64,000 nucleotides of DNA from Chelativorans sp. ZYF759 (GCF_012911015.1 NZ_WVVV01000003.1:111565-175564); one strand, 5' to 3'; positions 17,928-26,756 are shown, counted from the first letter of the stretch. Notes: generated from the sequence alone by a model not told the origin. Made by a program: numbers and translations.

Positions 17928-20458
17928 GTCCGCAAGCCTGAAAGGTCGTGAGTCGCCCACAATTTCCCGTCGTGCCAGATCGGTCGACGATCTTTTGCGA
18001 GCCGGACCCTTGTCTGTTCCATCCATGGAAGAATGCCTAATTCGCTTACCTTCGGATCGGATTTCACACACAGCGCGGGATAAATCCCCGAGAGCACGAG
18101 AGCAGATTCTTGAGAGGCCGGATAGACGCAGGCCCATCCTTCGTCACTCGCCTCGAGAGCGCAATTGCGGAGATGCACGGTGGCCAGCCACCGCACCCAT
18201 GCCGACGGAAGCCGGTAGCGGTAGTGAGTCGTCCGGATCTCATCTCCGGACGCCTCGAAGGCAGCAATTTCTCGCAAATCCAGGTATCGTAGGAGGGCGA
18301 GGTTCGCGGATCCGAACGTTTCTCGCTGGCCCGCCTCATGCTCGATCACGTATCGCGCATTCGTGTCTCTGGCCGGACGATCCATCCGCACGAACCGCGG
18401 CCAAGGCTCGTCCTCGTAGTTCCCGCCGAATCGGACTTCCGTGGAATCCCAGGTACCCGTCCGTTCGAAATCGTCACCGACGGTAATATCCGACCACTCG
18501 TTCGATTTTTTCCAGACGGTCGCCACCCGAAGTTCATCGAGATCGCTGGACTTGAGGAACTCTTTGAGGGCCTCCCTGTCGCTCGAACCGACCCACAGTT
18601 TCGGGAGGCTCCACATCGTCCGCCCGAGATTGCGCTCGAAAGTCAACCCGAAGGATTCGGCTTTCCGACGGATTGCTTCCTCCAGTAGGACTGGCATCGG
18701 CCCCTCGATAGAAACACCCTCAAGCCCCCCCTTGCTTCGGGGGCGATAGCTGGGGCGTCTCTGGACCAGCGTTCGCGCAGGCACCTGCGACACGTATGGG
18801 ACGTCGAACCATCCGCTGTCGATGAACAGCCGGATGAGCGCCCACACGTCGGGCGCGCTGTCGGTGGACGCGACCCGCGACGCCATGTCCACGGCCGCTT
18901 GAAGCGTTATCGTCCGTGCGCTGCGGGCATACAAGGCTTCCTGTAACGCAATGATTCGAGAGTCTGGCTCGACCCCTGATCCAAAGGATTTAGTTGGCAG
19001 CGACTTCGGATCTTCCGGCTGCGAATCGTGAAAAATACCGTCTTCCGGTACATGACGCGACTGATCAATGAAGCGAATATCCTCGTCGGCATGGGGGTAC
19101 GCGTTTCCGCGAAGCGTGACTGTTGCCGTCTCATTTGCGACCTGCGCCCGTACTGGCCCGTCCCACACCCCCCGGGGAAGGCTCGCGATCCCTTCGCCGA
19201 TCAATGTGCTCTCGTGCGTTTGTCCTTCGATGACAAGAACGGGCGTCCGGACTCCCGGATAGACGACGTGGGGGGTCATCGGCCACCGGCCCAAATACGT
19301 TCCCCGAGCACCGACGCGGACCTTGTCCACGAAGCGAAGAGACCGGTTCTGCGGGACAACGTTATCGATGTTCTTCCTCGGGCCCACCTTACAAAGGCGC
19401 CAAGACAGATAGCGGACTTCCCCACCGATCTGGATCTTGCTCCGCACGAGCGGTGTCAGACTCCCAAGAGCCGCTTCCGAGATCAGGCACTCGCCCGTGC
19501 GGTCACCTTCGCACACGGTCCATGACGCCAAGCCGGATCGTTGGAGCGTCAGCATGCCGACATTCGCGGCCTTGGCGATTCCACCACGGAGCTTACGGCA
19601 TTCCTGTCGAAGTTCTCGATCGGACTGGAGCGTACGCGACCTTCCGTCGGCAAGGACTTTCTGAGCTTCGATCTCCCCGAACTCGTCGTAGGACAAGACA
19701 ATGCTCGTGCCGATTTCCTTCTCCGCTAGCACGCGGGTCCAGGCACTCATGAAGGGAAGTTCCCTCGCGGCCTCCTCATCGACATTCGCCGCAATACGCC
19801 AGGTTTCGAAGGCGCGGCGGAAAGCTGGCGAAGTGCGGTCGAAGTAGCTGTCTCCGGCGATCCGCCGGCTAATCGACCGAAGGTCGGTCCGGGAGTAGCC
19901 GTCGTCTCGAACTCGACGCAGGAGATCAAGGTCCTTCTTCGTAGGAAACGCAAGGCGCTTCGTAATCCCTACGTGCGTTTCGTTACCGTGATCGGGAAGT
20001 TCGAGCAGGATGTCCCGATGCTCCTTGAGCCATCGCGCCAATGCGATCCACATATTGTGGAGGCCCACAAGAACCTGAGGGGACTGCCGCGCAAGAGCGG
20101 CCGTCGCCATTCTCCTGATGTCGCCCTCGTCCTTGTCCTTCGAAATGGTGATCTGCAGCCACAGGAAAAAAATGAGAATGCGAACGAAGTTGGGTCGCGC
20201 CTCGCTTTGCCCGAGTGAGCGAGACGCTGCCTTGCCGACTGTCCGGAACGCAGGGCTGACTTCGCCCTTCAGATAGTCGTCCAACAGCGTCGGGAGCACG
20301 GAAAGGAATTGGCGGTGGGCGCCCTCCAGATCGGGAGCCCCGGAGAATTCGATAATCTTCCCGTCATCGATCTCGATCGCGTCAATTCGGCCGTCGACCG
20401 CGGCATTAAGGAAAAATGTCTCAAGACACCAATCCTCCCATTCGACCGCAGACGGCAT
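17897..20458 (-). CDS. druF: DruF-like large protein of the Druantia-like operon
   Basis: 853 residues; ATG at 20458 with GGGGAAGCGG just upstream. No enzymatic motif is recognised. The N-terminal third is helical (about 1-250, including RILIFFLWLQITIS, probably buried rather than membrane). The rest is mixed alpha/beta with many Trp and aromatic residues. It sits 26 bp after the vsr stop in the longer frame and overlaps druG, so all are one transcription unit. The name rests on gene order (druM-druF-druG-druE) and size, not on a domain. It could equally be named as an operon-specific protein of unknown function. Confidence 0.55.
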   Translation of the reverse strand: MPSAVEWEDWCLETFFLNAAVDGRIDAIEIDDGKIIEFSGAPDLEGAHRQFLSVLPTLLDDYLKGEVSPAFRTVGKAASRSLGQSEARPNFVRILIFFLWLQITISKDKDEGDIRRMATAALARQSPQVLVGLHNMWIALARWLKEHRDILLELPDHGNETHVGITKRLAFPTKKDLDLLRRVRDDGYSRTDLRSISRRIAGDSYFDRTSPAFRRAFETWRIAANVDEEAARELPFMSAWTRVLAEKEIGTSIVLSYDEFGEIEAQKVLADGRSRTLQSDRELRQECRKLRGGIAKAANVGMLTLQRSGLASWTVCEGDRTGECLISEAALGSLTPLVRSKIQIGGEVRYLSWRLCKVGPRKNIDNVVPQNRSLRFVDKVRVGARGTYLGRWPMTPHVVYPGVRTPVLVIEGQTHESTLIGEGIASLPRGVWDGPVRAQVANETATVTLRGNAYPHADEDIRFIDQSRHVPEDGIFHDSQPEDPKSLPTKSFGSGVEPDSRIIALQEALYARSARTITLQAAVDMASRVASTDSAPDVWALIRLFIDSGWFDVPYVSQVPARTLVQRRPSYRPRSKGGLEGVSIEGPMPVLLEEAIRRKAESFGLTFERNLGRTMWSLPKLWVGSSDREALKEFLKSSDLDELRVATVWKKSNEWSDITVGDDFERTGTWDSTEVRFGGNYEDEPWPRFVRMDRPARDTNARYVIEHEAGQRETFGSANLALLRYLDLREIAAFEASGDEIRTTHYRYRLPSAWVRWLATVHLRNCALEASDEGWACVYPASQESALVLSGIYPALCVKSDPKVSELGILPWMEQTRVRLAKDRRPIWHDGKLWATHDLSGLRTCSREPRETR

Positions 20459-20484
20459 CCGCTTCCCCCTAAGCGTGTGCGACC

Positions 20485-20924
20485 TTATCCCCGGTCGGTC
20501 GTCCTGTATACTATGATTCTAGGAAGCGATTTGCTCAAGTCCTTTAGCAGTTGGTCGAAATCTCTTGTCTGGCACTCCCACACAACGACGACGGACCACC
20601 CGTCCTCGGAGAGTTTTCTCTCGGCCCGCCGGTCACGCTCGACGTTCCGAGCGAACTTCGCTTCCCAGAACTTGGTGCGGGTTTTTGGCGTGGAAGATTG
20701 GCGGCAGCCGGGTGTCGGTGCCAGAAGCAGCCGTGAACGAAGATCGCGACCTTCCGGCGCCTGTTGACGATGTCAGGGTTGCCCGGCAGGTCCTTGCCTT
20801 GCAGGCGATAGTGAACGCCGAGGCGCCGCAGGGCGCGCCTGACCGCAAGTTCGGGGGCGGTGTTGCGCCGGCGGATTCGCTTCATCAAATCCCTTCGGCG
20901 CGGATCGACGGGCGGTTCAGCCAA
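20485..20924 (-). pseudogene. vsr: vsr, very-short-patch mismatch endonuclease with a -1 frameshift
   Basis: The frame from the TTG at 20924 (8 bp overlap with druM) gives a good Vsr N-terminus: RRRNTAPELAVRRALRRLG, LPGNPDIV and HGCFWHRHP. After P72 the frame turns to nonsense and stops at 20544. One base gained at the GGG run 20710-20712 restores the standard continuation: GCRQSSTPKTRTKFWE, DGWSVVVVWEC, ending at 20485, just before druF. The break removes the second cysteine after HRHP and the WEC cysteine, both expected structural zinc ligands, so the truncated product should be inactive. A one-base homopolymer loss could be a real mutation or a sequencing error. An intact protein would cut at T:G mismatches from deaminated 5-methylcytosine made by the upstream methyltransferase. 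Confidence 0.85.
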
Positions 20925-22764
20925 TTCTCTGCTTTCGGGAGGTCCTTCTTCCCTCCCGAAGTGGTTTCTTGACCGCGGCGATGCAAGTCACGGTGAGACA
21001 CGCCGCGCCTGGTTCCCTGGCATGACCGTCGAAGCCGAGAGTCATCTCGGTCCTGAGGCGACCGGACCAGCGAAGGTTTACCGCGCGACCGCCTTTGTCC
21101 GACACGACGTCGAGAGGTGCGCCAGGGCAACCCTCGTCTTTCAGCAGAGCCGCGATGAGGCAAATGCGTCCCCGGACATAAGCGAACGGTACGTCGATCG
21201 CGAAGCGGCCGCCGGTTTCCGACATCGCAGAGAGCAAGCGAACGATCGAGCAGTCCAGTGGGTCCAACTTCTTCGCTGGTCCGGCGACGATCGGAACCGA
21301 GAACGTGATGTCCTCCGCGGCCGGCATTAACGCTCGTGCGATGCCTTCCCGGTCCTCGCCTTCGCTTCGGAACAGGCTGGTCAAGGGTTGCAGGGCAATG
21401 CCGTCCCGTGCCGCACGGCGCTCACGACGCCGATAGCGGAGCGGGCCGTCGTCCTTGCGGTGCCCGTTCCGCGCGACCTCGGCGCGCTCCATCTCCGGTC
21501 CCCACCCTTTGGGCCAGTACGTGCCTCCGCCGTAGCCGTCCTTGCCCAGATTGGAATCCGTCCTGCGCCCCATGAAGCGACGCACTGCCTTAGGCAGGCC
21601 GTTGTTCGCGTTGACGGCATCGATCGTCAAGCGCGGCGGCCGGCCTTCTGCACCGGACGCGAGGTGTCGGACGACCTGCGCGAAGCCGTAAGGCGGAACT
21701 GCATTTCCCACCTGCCGGTATTGCGCCGTCTTCGGCCCCGTGAAGACAAAGTCGTCGGGAAAACCTTGCAGTCGCGCCCCCTCGCGAATGGTCAGCGGAC
21801 GATCCTCGCGGGGATGCGTGAAGCAGCCGGACGTGATGTTCGCGAAGCCTGCCGAGATCGTATAGGACGGCGCGCTGTCGTGCAGCCGGCCGTAGAGGGT
21901 CGCGTAGTCCGTCATCCTCACGCGGTGAAATCGTTCCGGCAGAATGTCCTGCGGAATATCCTTCCAGCTACCGCCTTGGGGCACGGACGCGATTCGGGCT
22001 CGATTCAATTGGCTGACCTGCGAGCAGGCGTGGTTCTGCAGTTCGGTGCTTTCTCCGCGGAGCGACGACTGGTATGCGCTGAGCGGCTTCGACGGATACG
22101 GAAGAGGTGGATGATTCTCCGGCCGGGCAGGGACGGAGTAGAGATCCTCAATCGCCTCCGACACCGTTCGATAACGGGGCAGTCCATCGGCTCCGTCTTC
22201 CGAGAACGTCGGGCGCGGAAAGCTGATCGGGGCGTCCGAAGTCGTCGCCACGAGGAGAAACCGGTTGCGGAGTTGGGGAAGACCATAATCCGCGAAACTG
22301 ACGACGTCGGCTGCCACCTGGTATCCGCGCCCGGAGAGGAACTGGAACAGTTCTCTGACGATGGCCAGGTTGTTGCCATAGACGATCCCCGGAACGTTCT
22401 CGAGAACGATGTTGCGGGGCTTCAGCCCCAGATCGATGAAGCCGTCGAGGAGGCGCGCGAAATGCACGAAGAGCGCGTTCCGCGGATCCCCGGGATGGAA
22501 GATGCCCATCGTGCTGACAGCCTGGCAGGTCGGCCCCGCGAAAAACCAGTCGATCGCGGAGATGTCCGCCTTCTCGATTATGCTGGCGGCAGAGACCTCG
22601 GCGACGTTCCGGCACTCGATGACCGCGTCCGGATGGTGCTTCTTGAACGTCTCCGTGGCGTACTTGTTGATGTCCAGCGCCCATCTGACATCGAGGTCGG
22701 GAAGCGCCATCGCGGCTCCCGTCGACATGCCCCCACAACCACAGTAAAGGTCGATCGCCTGCAT
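20917..22764 (-). CDS. druM: DruM-like cytosine-5 DNA methyltransferase with long C-terminal extension
   Basis: 615 residues from the ATG at 22764 (MQAIDLYCGCGG, the normal family start); an in-frame ATG at 22806 is possible. Motif I DLYCGCGGMSTG, motif IV AGPTCQAVS (catalytic Cys 80), motif VI ENVPG (Glu 122), motif VIII QLRNR and motif X QVGNAVPP are in order. Motif IV reads GPTCQ instead of the usual GPPCQ. The enzyme core ends near residue 360, and the last ~255 residues form an extension with a basic stretch (RYRRRERR) and no recognised domain. First gene of the operon, overlapping vsr by 8 bp. The role is probably to mark host DNA so that the Druantia-like effectors spare it, although a regulatory role is possible. 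Confidence 0.8.
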   Translation of the reverse strand: MQAIDLYCGCGGMSTGAAMALPDLDVRWALDINKYATETFKKHHPDAVIECRNVAEVSAASIIEKADISAIDWFFAGPTCQAVSTMGIFHPGDPRNALFVHFARLLDGFIDLGLKPRNIVLENVPGIVYGNNLAIVRELFQFLSGRGYQVAADVVSFADYGLPQLRNRFLLVATTSDAPISFPRPTFSEDGADGLPRYRTVSEAIEDLYSVPARPENHPPLPYPSKPLSAYQSSLRGESTELQNHACSQVSQLNRARIASVPQGGSWKDIPQDILPERFHRVRMTDYATLYGRLHDSAPSYTISAGFANITSGCFTHPREDRPLTIREGARLQGFPDDFVFTGPKTAQYRQVGNAVPPYGFAQVVRHLASGAEGRPPRLTIDAVNANNGLPKAVRRFMGRRTDSNLGKDGYGGGTYWPKGWGPEMERAEVARNGHRKDDGPLRYRRRERRAARDGIALQPLTSLFRSEGEDREGIARALMPAAEDITFSVPIVAGPAKKLDPLDCSIVRLLSAMSETGGRFAIDVPFAYVRGRICLIAALLKDEGCPGAPLDVVSDKGGRAVNLRWSGRLRTEMTLGFDGHAREPGAACLTVTCIAAVKKPLREGRRTSRKQRIG

Positions 22765-23346
22765 CGATGTCTTCAACTCAACATACCCGAATCGTCCTTG
22801 CACCATAACCGAGAACGACTTTCGCGATAGCCGAATTGAACGGCGCGGCTACGAAAGCGGCAAGGGATCGATCTCGGTTCTGATGATCGGATGGCTTGGC
22901 TCATAAGAATGTGACCATCCTCGAATTGGCCGCGACGGCTCACTGGTTGGCCGAGGGCGCAGGCGCGATAGCCGTCGTGCACTCGCCGGGCCAAGCTGCC
23001 TGCGCTAGTGGTCTGACTCCGACGCTTCGAACCCCGCCCCGGTGATGCTTGGACGCCCTTCGTTGATGTTGCTGGCGCAAGTTCGCATACGTCCAGCGTT
23101 GCCAAACATCCGATCCAGGGCCGCTATGTCGGCGAAAAGAAATAGCCGACCTCCTGTAGCATGCGAACTTCAGCCACACTCGGGGCAGCGCAAAAAGTTC
23201 GATAGTTGCCCAAGAAGGCCAGCCACTCTTCCCTTGATCCTGCGAGTCCCGCCGGCATGCGCGCCCTGTTGCGAGAAGCCGGTATCTGTCGGCCAAAACC
23301 GGCTTGCGGAATGCCCGGCGCTTGGCTATAAGCCCGCCTCTGGTTA
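22765..23346. promoter_or_regulatory. Non-coding region upstream of druM; probable right flank of the island
   Basis: About 580 bp between the start of the Druantia-like operon and tRNA-Pro. It should hold the leftward operon promoter. No gene is supported. I searched it by eye for a copy of the tRNA-Gln 3' end that would mark the right attachment site and found none. Confidence 0.4.
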
Positions 23347-23423
23347 CGGAGTGTAGCGCAGCCTGGTAGCGCACATCGTTCGGGACGATGGGGTCGCAGG
23401 TTCGAATCCTGCCACTCCGACCA
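23347..23423 (+). tRNA. tRNA-Pro (anticodon CGG)
   Basis: Acceptor CGGAGTG (23347-23353) pairs with CACTCCG (23413-23419). The D arm is standard, the anticodon stem CATCG/CGATG carries loop TTCGGGA with anticodon CGG, and the T arm is GCAGG-TTCGAAT-CCTGC. The discriminator is A23420 and CCA is encoded at 23421-23423. From here on the DNA looks like core chromosome. Confidence 0.96.
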
Positions 23424-23543
23424 GAAAAATCCCCCATAGCCATCCTCCCCCCAATTTCCTGCGCAAAAACCTGCGTGTCGCGGGCGGGCGGAACCGTTGG
23501 TGGCGCCATTGTGTTTGTAGGCATCGCAACCGGAGATACCGAC

Positions 23544-23696
23544 ATGCTTCGCTTCCTAACCCTGGCCACCGGCGCCTACGCCCTGTGGCGTCGTTTCCGC
23601 TCCACCTCGCCGGCCAAACGACCGGTGCCGCCCCAGTCGGCCCCCCGCGCCGACCGGCAGCCCGCCCAGCCGGCGAACAAGACGGGCCGCAGCTAG
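23544..23696 (+). CDS. 50-residue hypothetical protein
   Basis: ATG at 23544 with GGAGA 8 nt upstream. The first ~18 residues (MLRFLTLATGAYALWRRF) form a hydrophobic helix followed by basic residues, and the rest is Pro/Gln/Arg-rich. This looks like a small membrane-associated protein. A terminator hairpin lies 91 bp downstream. The ribosome site, terminator and codon pattern make it credible; function unknown. Confidence 0.55.
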   Translation: MLRFLTLATGAYALWRRFRSTSPAKRPVPPQSAPRADRQPAQPANKTGRS

Positions 23697-23786
23697 CAGG
23701 CTGTGGCCGACAGGCTGGAACGCCGCGCCGCATCATCTCGCGCGACCGTGCGCGGTGAGGCGGCCGGACAAAAGCAGTTCCGCAAC

Positions 23787-23818
23787 AAAAAGGCGGTGCC
23801 CGCAGGCGCCGCCTTTTT
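23787..23818 (+). terminator. Rho-independent terminator
   Basis: AAAAAGGCGG (23787-23796) pairs perfectly with CCGCCTTTTT (23809-23818), a GC stem followed by a T-tract. The flanking A-tract makes it usable on both strands. It most likely ends the small gene at 23544-23696. Confidence 0.75.
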
Positions 23819-23981
23819 CCTGCCTGAGGCAAGCAATCGCAGGTGGCTTGTGGCGTGACGAGAGGAGCCCGCGCCGGCATGTCGGCCGAAGACAAAGTCG
23901 CCCGGCCCGTGCAGCAGAATGGAACCGGACCCCCGTTTGCCCGTTTTCAAGCACCTGAATGGAGAACAAGGAGACTTTCAA

Positions 23982-24245
23982 ATGCAGGAACGTGAGAGAG
24001 AGACGATCGTGACGACTGGTGGCGGCGGCGGTGGCGGCGGTGCGATTGCCGCGATCGTTGCGGTTCTGGCCATCGTCGTCATCGTGTTCTTCTTCTTCGG
24101 CGGAAACTTCACCGGTGGCGGCGCGGGCAGCGACGTGACCATGGACACGCCGGACGTCAATATCGAGGCGCCCGAGGCGCCGAACGTCAACGTCGAAGCG
24201 CCGAGCGCGCCCGACACCAACGTCCAGACCGGCGCCACCGACTAA
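23982..24245 (+). CDS. Small single-pass membrane protein with glycine tract
   Basis: 87 residues; ATG at 23982 with AAGGAG 10 nt upstream. Order: a charged N-terminus, an eight-Gly tract (residues 14-21), a strong transmembrane helix (AIAAIVAVLAIVVIVFFFF), a second Gly-rich segment, then an acidic Pro/Val repeat region with recurring (P/T)DVN(I/V)EAP-type units. The C-terminal tail is probably periplasmic. The low-complexity repeats suggest an envelope spacer. Followed by a strong terminator. Function unknown. Confidence 0.8.
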   Translation: MQERERETIVTTGGGGGGGGAIAAIVAVLAIVVIVFFFFGGNFTGGGAGSDVTMDTPDVNIEAPEAPNVNVEAPSAPDTNVQTGATD

Positions 24246-24381
24246 GGTGTCTTGCCCCGGGACGCGCGGGCCGCAGCGTTCGCGCGGGAACATTTGTCCC
24301 CGGGGGCCGTTGGACGATCGCGCGGCGCAATTTCGATTGTGCTGGCGCGTTCCCCTCTGGAGGTTCACAGCCTTCAATTCA

Positions 24382-24408
24382 GCCGGGCTTCGCGCCCGGC
24401 TTTTTTTT
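24382..24408 (+). terminator. Rho-independent terminator
   Basis: GCCGGGC (24382-24388), loop TTCGC, GCCCGGC (24394-24400), then eight T (24401-24408). Ends the rightward transcript of the small membrane protein gene and separates it from the leftward gene at 24422. Confidence 0.9.
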
Positions 24409-24421
24409 GAGGCGACAGGGC

Positions 24422-24829
24422 CTACTCGTCCTCTTCGGCCGAGATCCCGTATTCCTCGATGAGCCCCGGATTGAGCAGCCTGGCATGGTGGGCAAGCAGC
24501 ACAAGACCGGCATCGAGCCCGTCGCCTTCCTCCAGCGCCGTGCGCATGCGCGCCTCCACCGCCTCCAGCCGCTCGATGCCGTTGGCGCCGGCAAAACCGT
24601 TGGCGCCGAGCACGCAGAAGGCCAGCATGTCGGCCACATAGGGGTAGGCATGGTCCGGCGGCTCGCCCCCCTGGGCGTCCTTCATCAGATTGACGGTGGC
24701 GAGCTTGACACCTTCCGGCACCAGCATCGGGTGGAGGTCGGCCGCGCGCAGGGCCTTGTCGAGTTCGCGCAGATCATGCGAGCGCCCGAACCTGCCCATG
24801 AATCCGAAGGAAGAAGACCTGCGTGCCAT
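24422..24829 (-). CDS. Conserved hypothetical protein
   Basis: 135 residues. The N-terminus (SHDLRELDKALRAADLHPML, VPEGVKLATVNLMKD) and the middle (YVADMLAFCVLGANGF) are helical; the C-terminus is acidic (EEYGISAEEDE). I recall similar short proteins in other Hyphomicrobiales genomes, but no function is known to me. No signal peptide and no real membrane segment. Lies alone between a terminator and tRNA-His. Confidence 0.75.
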   Translation of the reverse strand: MARRSSSFGFMGRFGRSHDLRELDKALRAADLHPMLVPEGVKLATVNLMKDAQGGEPPDHAYPYVADMLAFCVLGANGFAGANGIERLEAVEARMRTALEEGDGLDAGLVLLAHHARLLNPGLIEEYGISAEEDE

Positions 24830-24932
24830 GATCGCCTTTCGTGAGCCAAACTATCGGGGCCATCGCCGCGCGGCAATGGCGGCACGCGCACCTGCGAGAC
24901 GTCGAAACGGGGGATAAACGGGTGTCGGGAGA

Positions 24933-25009
24933 TGGTACGGTTGGGTGGGCTCGAACCACCGACCTCCGGATCCACAATCCGGCGCTCTAACCAACTGAGC
25001 TACAACCGC
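24933..25009 (-). tRNA. tRNA-His (anticodon GTG), alphaproteobacterial type without G-1
   Basis: Read on the minus strand, the acceptor GCGGTTG pairs with CAACCGT with a terminal G1:U72 wobble. The anticodon stem CCGGA/TCCGG has loop TTGTGGA, anticodon GTG. The discriminator is A73 (position 24936) and CCA is encoded (24935-24933). The base before G1 is T, so the usual G-1 identity element is absent from the gene. U72/A73 without G-1 is the known atypical tRNA-His of a subset of alphaproteobacteria. Confidence 0.95.
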
Positions 25010-25098
25010 ACGAGCCGTTATGGCGTGGCTATTACGGGCAATCCGGCCCGATTTCAAGGCGGATCGTCGACAAAAATCCACGCCGCGGCGCGGATCCG

Positions 25099-26562
25099 TC
25101 AATAGGGGCTGTCGACGTCGCCGGTCTCCACATAGACCGACTTGATCTGGGAATAGTGAGCCAGCGCGGCAAGGCCGTTCTCCCGTCCGATGCCGGATTG
25201 CTTGTAGCCGCCGAAGGGAATTTCGACCGGCGTGAGATTATAGGCGTTGATCCAGCAGATGCCGGCCTGGAGTTCGCCGACCACGCGATGGCCGCGCGCG
25301 AGATCGCGGGTGAAGACGCCGGCGGCAAGGCCGAATTCGGTGTCGTTGGCGCGTGCGATCACTTCGTCTTCGGCCTCGAAGGAAAGCACCGACATGACGG
25401 GGCCGAAGATTTCCTCGCGTGCGATGCGCATCTCGTCCTTTACATCGGCAAAGACGGTCGGCTCGAGATAGTAGCCGTTTTCCAGGCCCTGCAGGCGCGG
25501 CACGCCGCCGCCGCAATGGAGCCTGGCGCCTTCCTCGCGGCCGATCGCGATGTAGGAGAGCACCTTCTCGTGCTGGGCCTTGCTGACCAGCGGGCCCATC
25601 TGGGTGGAAGGGTCGAGCGGATCGCCGATCACGATGCGGCGCGTGCGCATGGCAAGCCGCTCGAGAAACTGGTCGTGGACCGCCTTGTGGACGAAGACGC
25701 GGGTGCCGTTGGAGCAGATCTGGCCGGCGGAGTAGAAATTGCCGAGCATGGCGCCGCCGACGGCATTTTCGATGTCGGCATCGTCGAAGACGATGAGCGG
25801 CGACTTGCCGCCGAGCTCCATCGTGGCGTGCTTGAGCCCCTTGCCGGCGGCCTCGGAGATTTTCCGCCCGGTGGGCACGGAGCCGGTGAGCGAGACCTTG
25901 GCGACGGCCGGGTGCGAGATGAGGGAGGCGCCCACCTCGCCGGTGCCCTGCACGACGTTGAAGAGCCCGTCGGGCAGGCCCGCCTCGGTGTAGATTTCGG
26001 CCAGTGCCAGGGCGGTCAGCGGCGTGGTCTCGGACGGCTTGAAGACCATGGCGTTGCCCATGGCGAGCGCGGGCGCCGATTTCCAGGCCGCGATCTGGAT
26101 CGGATAGTTCCAGGCGCCGATGCCCACGCACACGCCCAGCGCCTCGCGCCTGGTATAGGCGAAGGGGCCGCCGAGATCGACGAATTCGCCGTTGAAGGTG
26201 GCAACCGCGCCGGCGAAGAATTCGAGCGCCTCGGCCGCCGATGCCGCGTCGGCCACGAGGGTCTCCTGGATCGGCTTGCCGGTGTCGAGCGTCTCGAGGC
26301 GGGAGAGTTCGTCATTGCGCGCCACGAGCAGGTCGGCCGCCTTGCGCAGGATACGGCCGCGCTCGACCGGCTTGAGGGCCGCCCAGGCGGCCTGCGCCGT
26401 GCGCGCGGCCTCGACCGCCAGTTCGACGATGTTGGGCGTTGCCGCATGAAGGCGGGCGATCGTCTCGCCGGTCGCCGGATAGACGATGTCGATGGGCGCG
26501 CCCTGATCGTCCTCCACGTAGCGGCCATTGATGTAGTGCGATGCCTTGGGCTGTGCCTTCAT
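25099..26562 (-). CDS. betB: Betaine aldehyde dehydrogenase
   Basis: 487 residues, full family length. NAD(P)-dependent aldehyde dehydrogenase that oxidises betaine aldehyde to glycine betaine in the cytosol. Visible signatures are the active-site glutamate segment [12 protein letters not shown], the catalytic cysteine in [13 protein letters not shown], the coenzyme-binding [10 protein letters not shown], and EIFGPVMSV. Last gene of the betI-betC-GST-betA-small protein-betB operon, so it completes choline-sulfate to betaine conversion and is expected to be controlled by BetI. Confidence 0.95.
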   Translation of the reverse strand: MKAQPKASHYINGRYVEDDQGAPIDIVYPATGETIARLHAATPNIVELAVEAARTAQAAWAALKPVERGRILRKAADLLVARNDELSRLETLDTGKPIQETLVADAASAAEALEFFAGAVATFNGEFVDLGGPFAYTRREALGVCVGIGAWNYPIQIAAWKSAPALAMGNAMVFKPSETTPLTALALAEIYTEAGLPDGLFNVVQGTGEVGASLISHPAVAKVSLTGSVPTGRKISEAAGKGLKHATMELGGKSPLIVFDDADIENAVGGAMLGNFYSAGQICSNGTRVFVHKAVHDQFLERLAMRTRRIVIGDPLDPSTQMGPLVSKAQHEKVLSYIAIGREEGARLHCGGGVPRLQGLENGYYLEPTVFADVKDEMRIAREEIFGPVMSVLSFEAEDEVIARANDTEFGLAAGVFTRDLARGHRVVGELQAGICWINAYNLTPVEIPFGGYKQSGIGRENGLAALAHYSQIKSVYVETGDVDSPY

Positions 26563-26609
26563 GCTTTGCTCGTGTCCTTCTCTTGCCGCGATCGGCTGGG
26601 TTGGGGGTC

Positions 26610-26756
26610 TCAGTTCTCCTGAACCGAGATACCGGATTCATCGAGCCTGATCTCGACGCCGCTCGGCCGGGTCTGCTCGTAGACGAGATAGGCGATCAGG
26701 CCGACGACGATGACCGCCAGGGCGCCGAGCAGGAGATAGAGCTGGTTCTGTTTCAT
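26610..26756 (-). CDS. 48-residue single-pass membrane protein between betA and betB
   Basis: ATG at 26756 with GAGGAAG 9 nt upstream, stop at 26610. One transmembrane helix (residues 6-25, [20 protein letters not shown]) is followed by a short polar tail ([17 protein letters not shown]). The good ribosome site, clean placement (71 bp after betA, 47 bp before betB) and membrane helix argue for a real gene. Similar tiny proteins occur elsewhere in alphaproteobacteria, to my recollection. Its role in the bet operon is unknown. Confidence 0.7.
   Translation of the reverse strand: MKQNQLYLLLGALAVIVVGLIAYLVYEQTRPSGVEIRLDESGISVQEN

Noticed and set aside
9893..22806. DISARM class 2 as the identity of the large operon.
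   Set aside because: Helicase and DUF1998 are in one 1955-residue chain, and no phospholipase-D (DrmC-like) or separate DUF1998 gene is present; a Druantia-type layout fits better.
1272..23409. Shared GGTTCGAATCC in tRNA-Gln (1272-1282) and tRNA-Pro (23399-23409) as possible attachment cores of the island.
   Set aside because: The sequence is the generic T-arm shared by many tRNAs and both tRNAs are intact, so it is not evidence of recombination between them.
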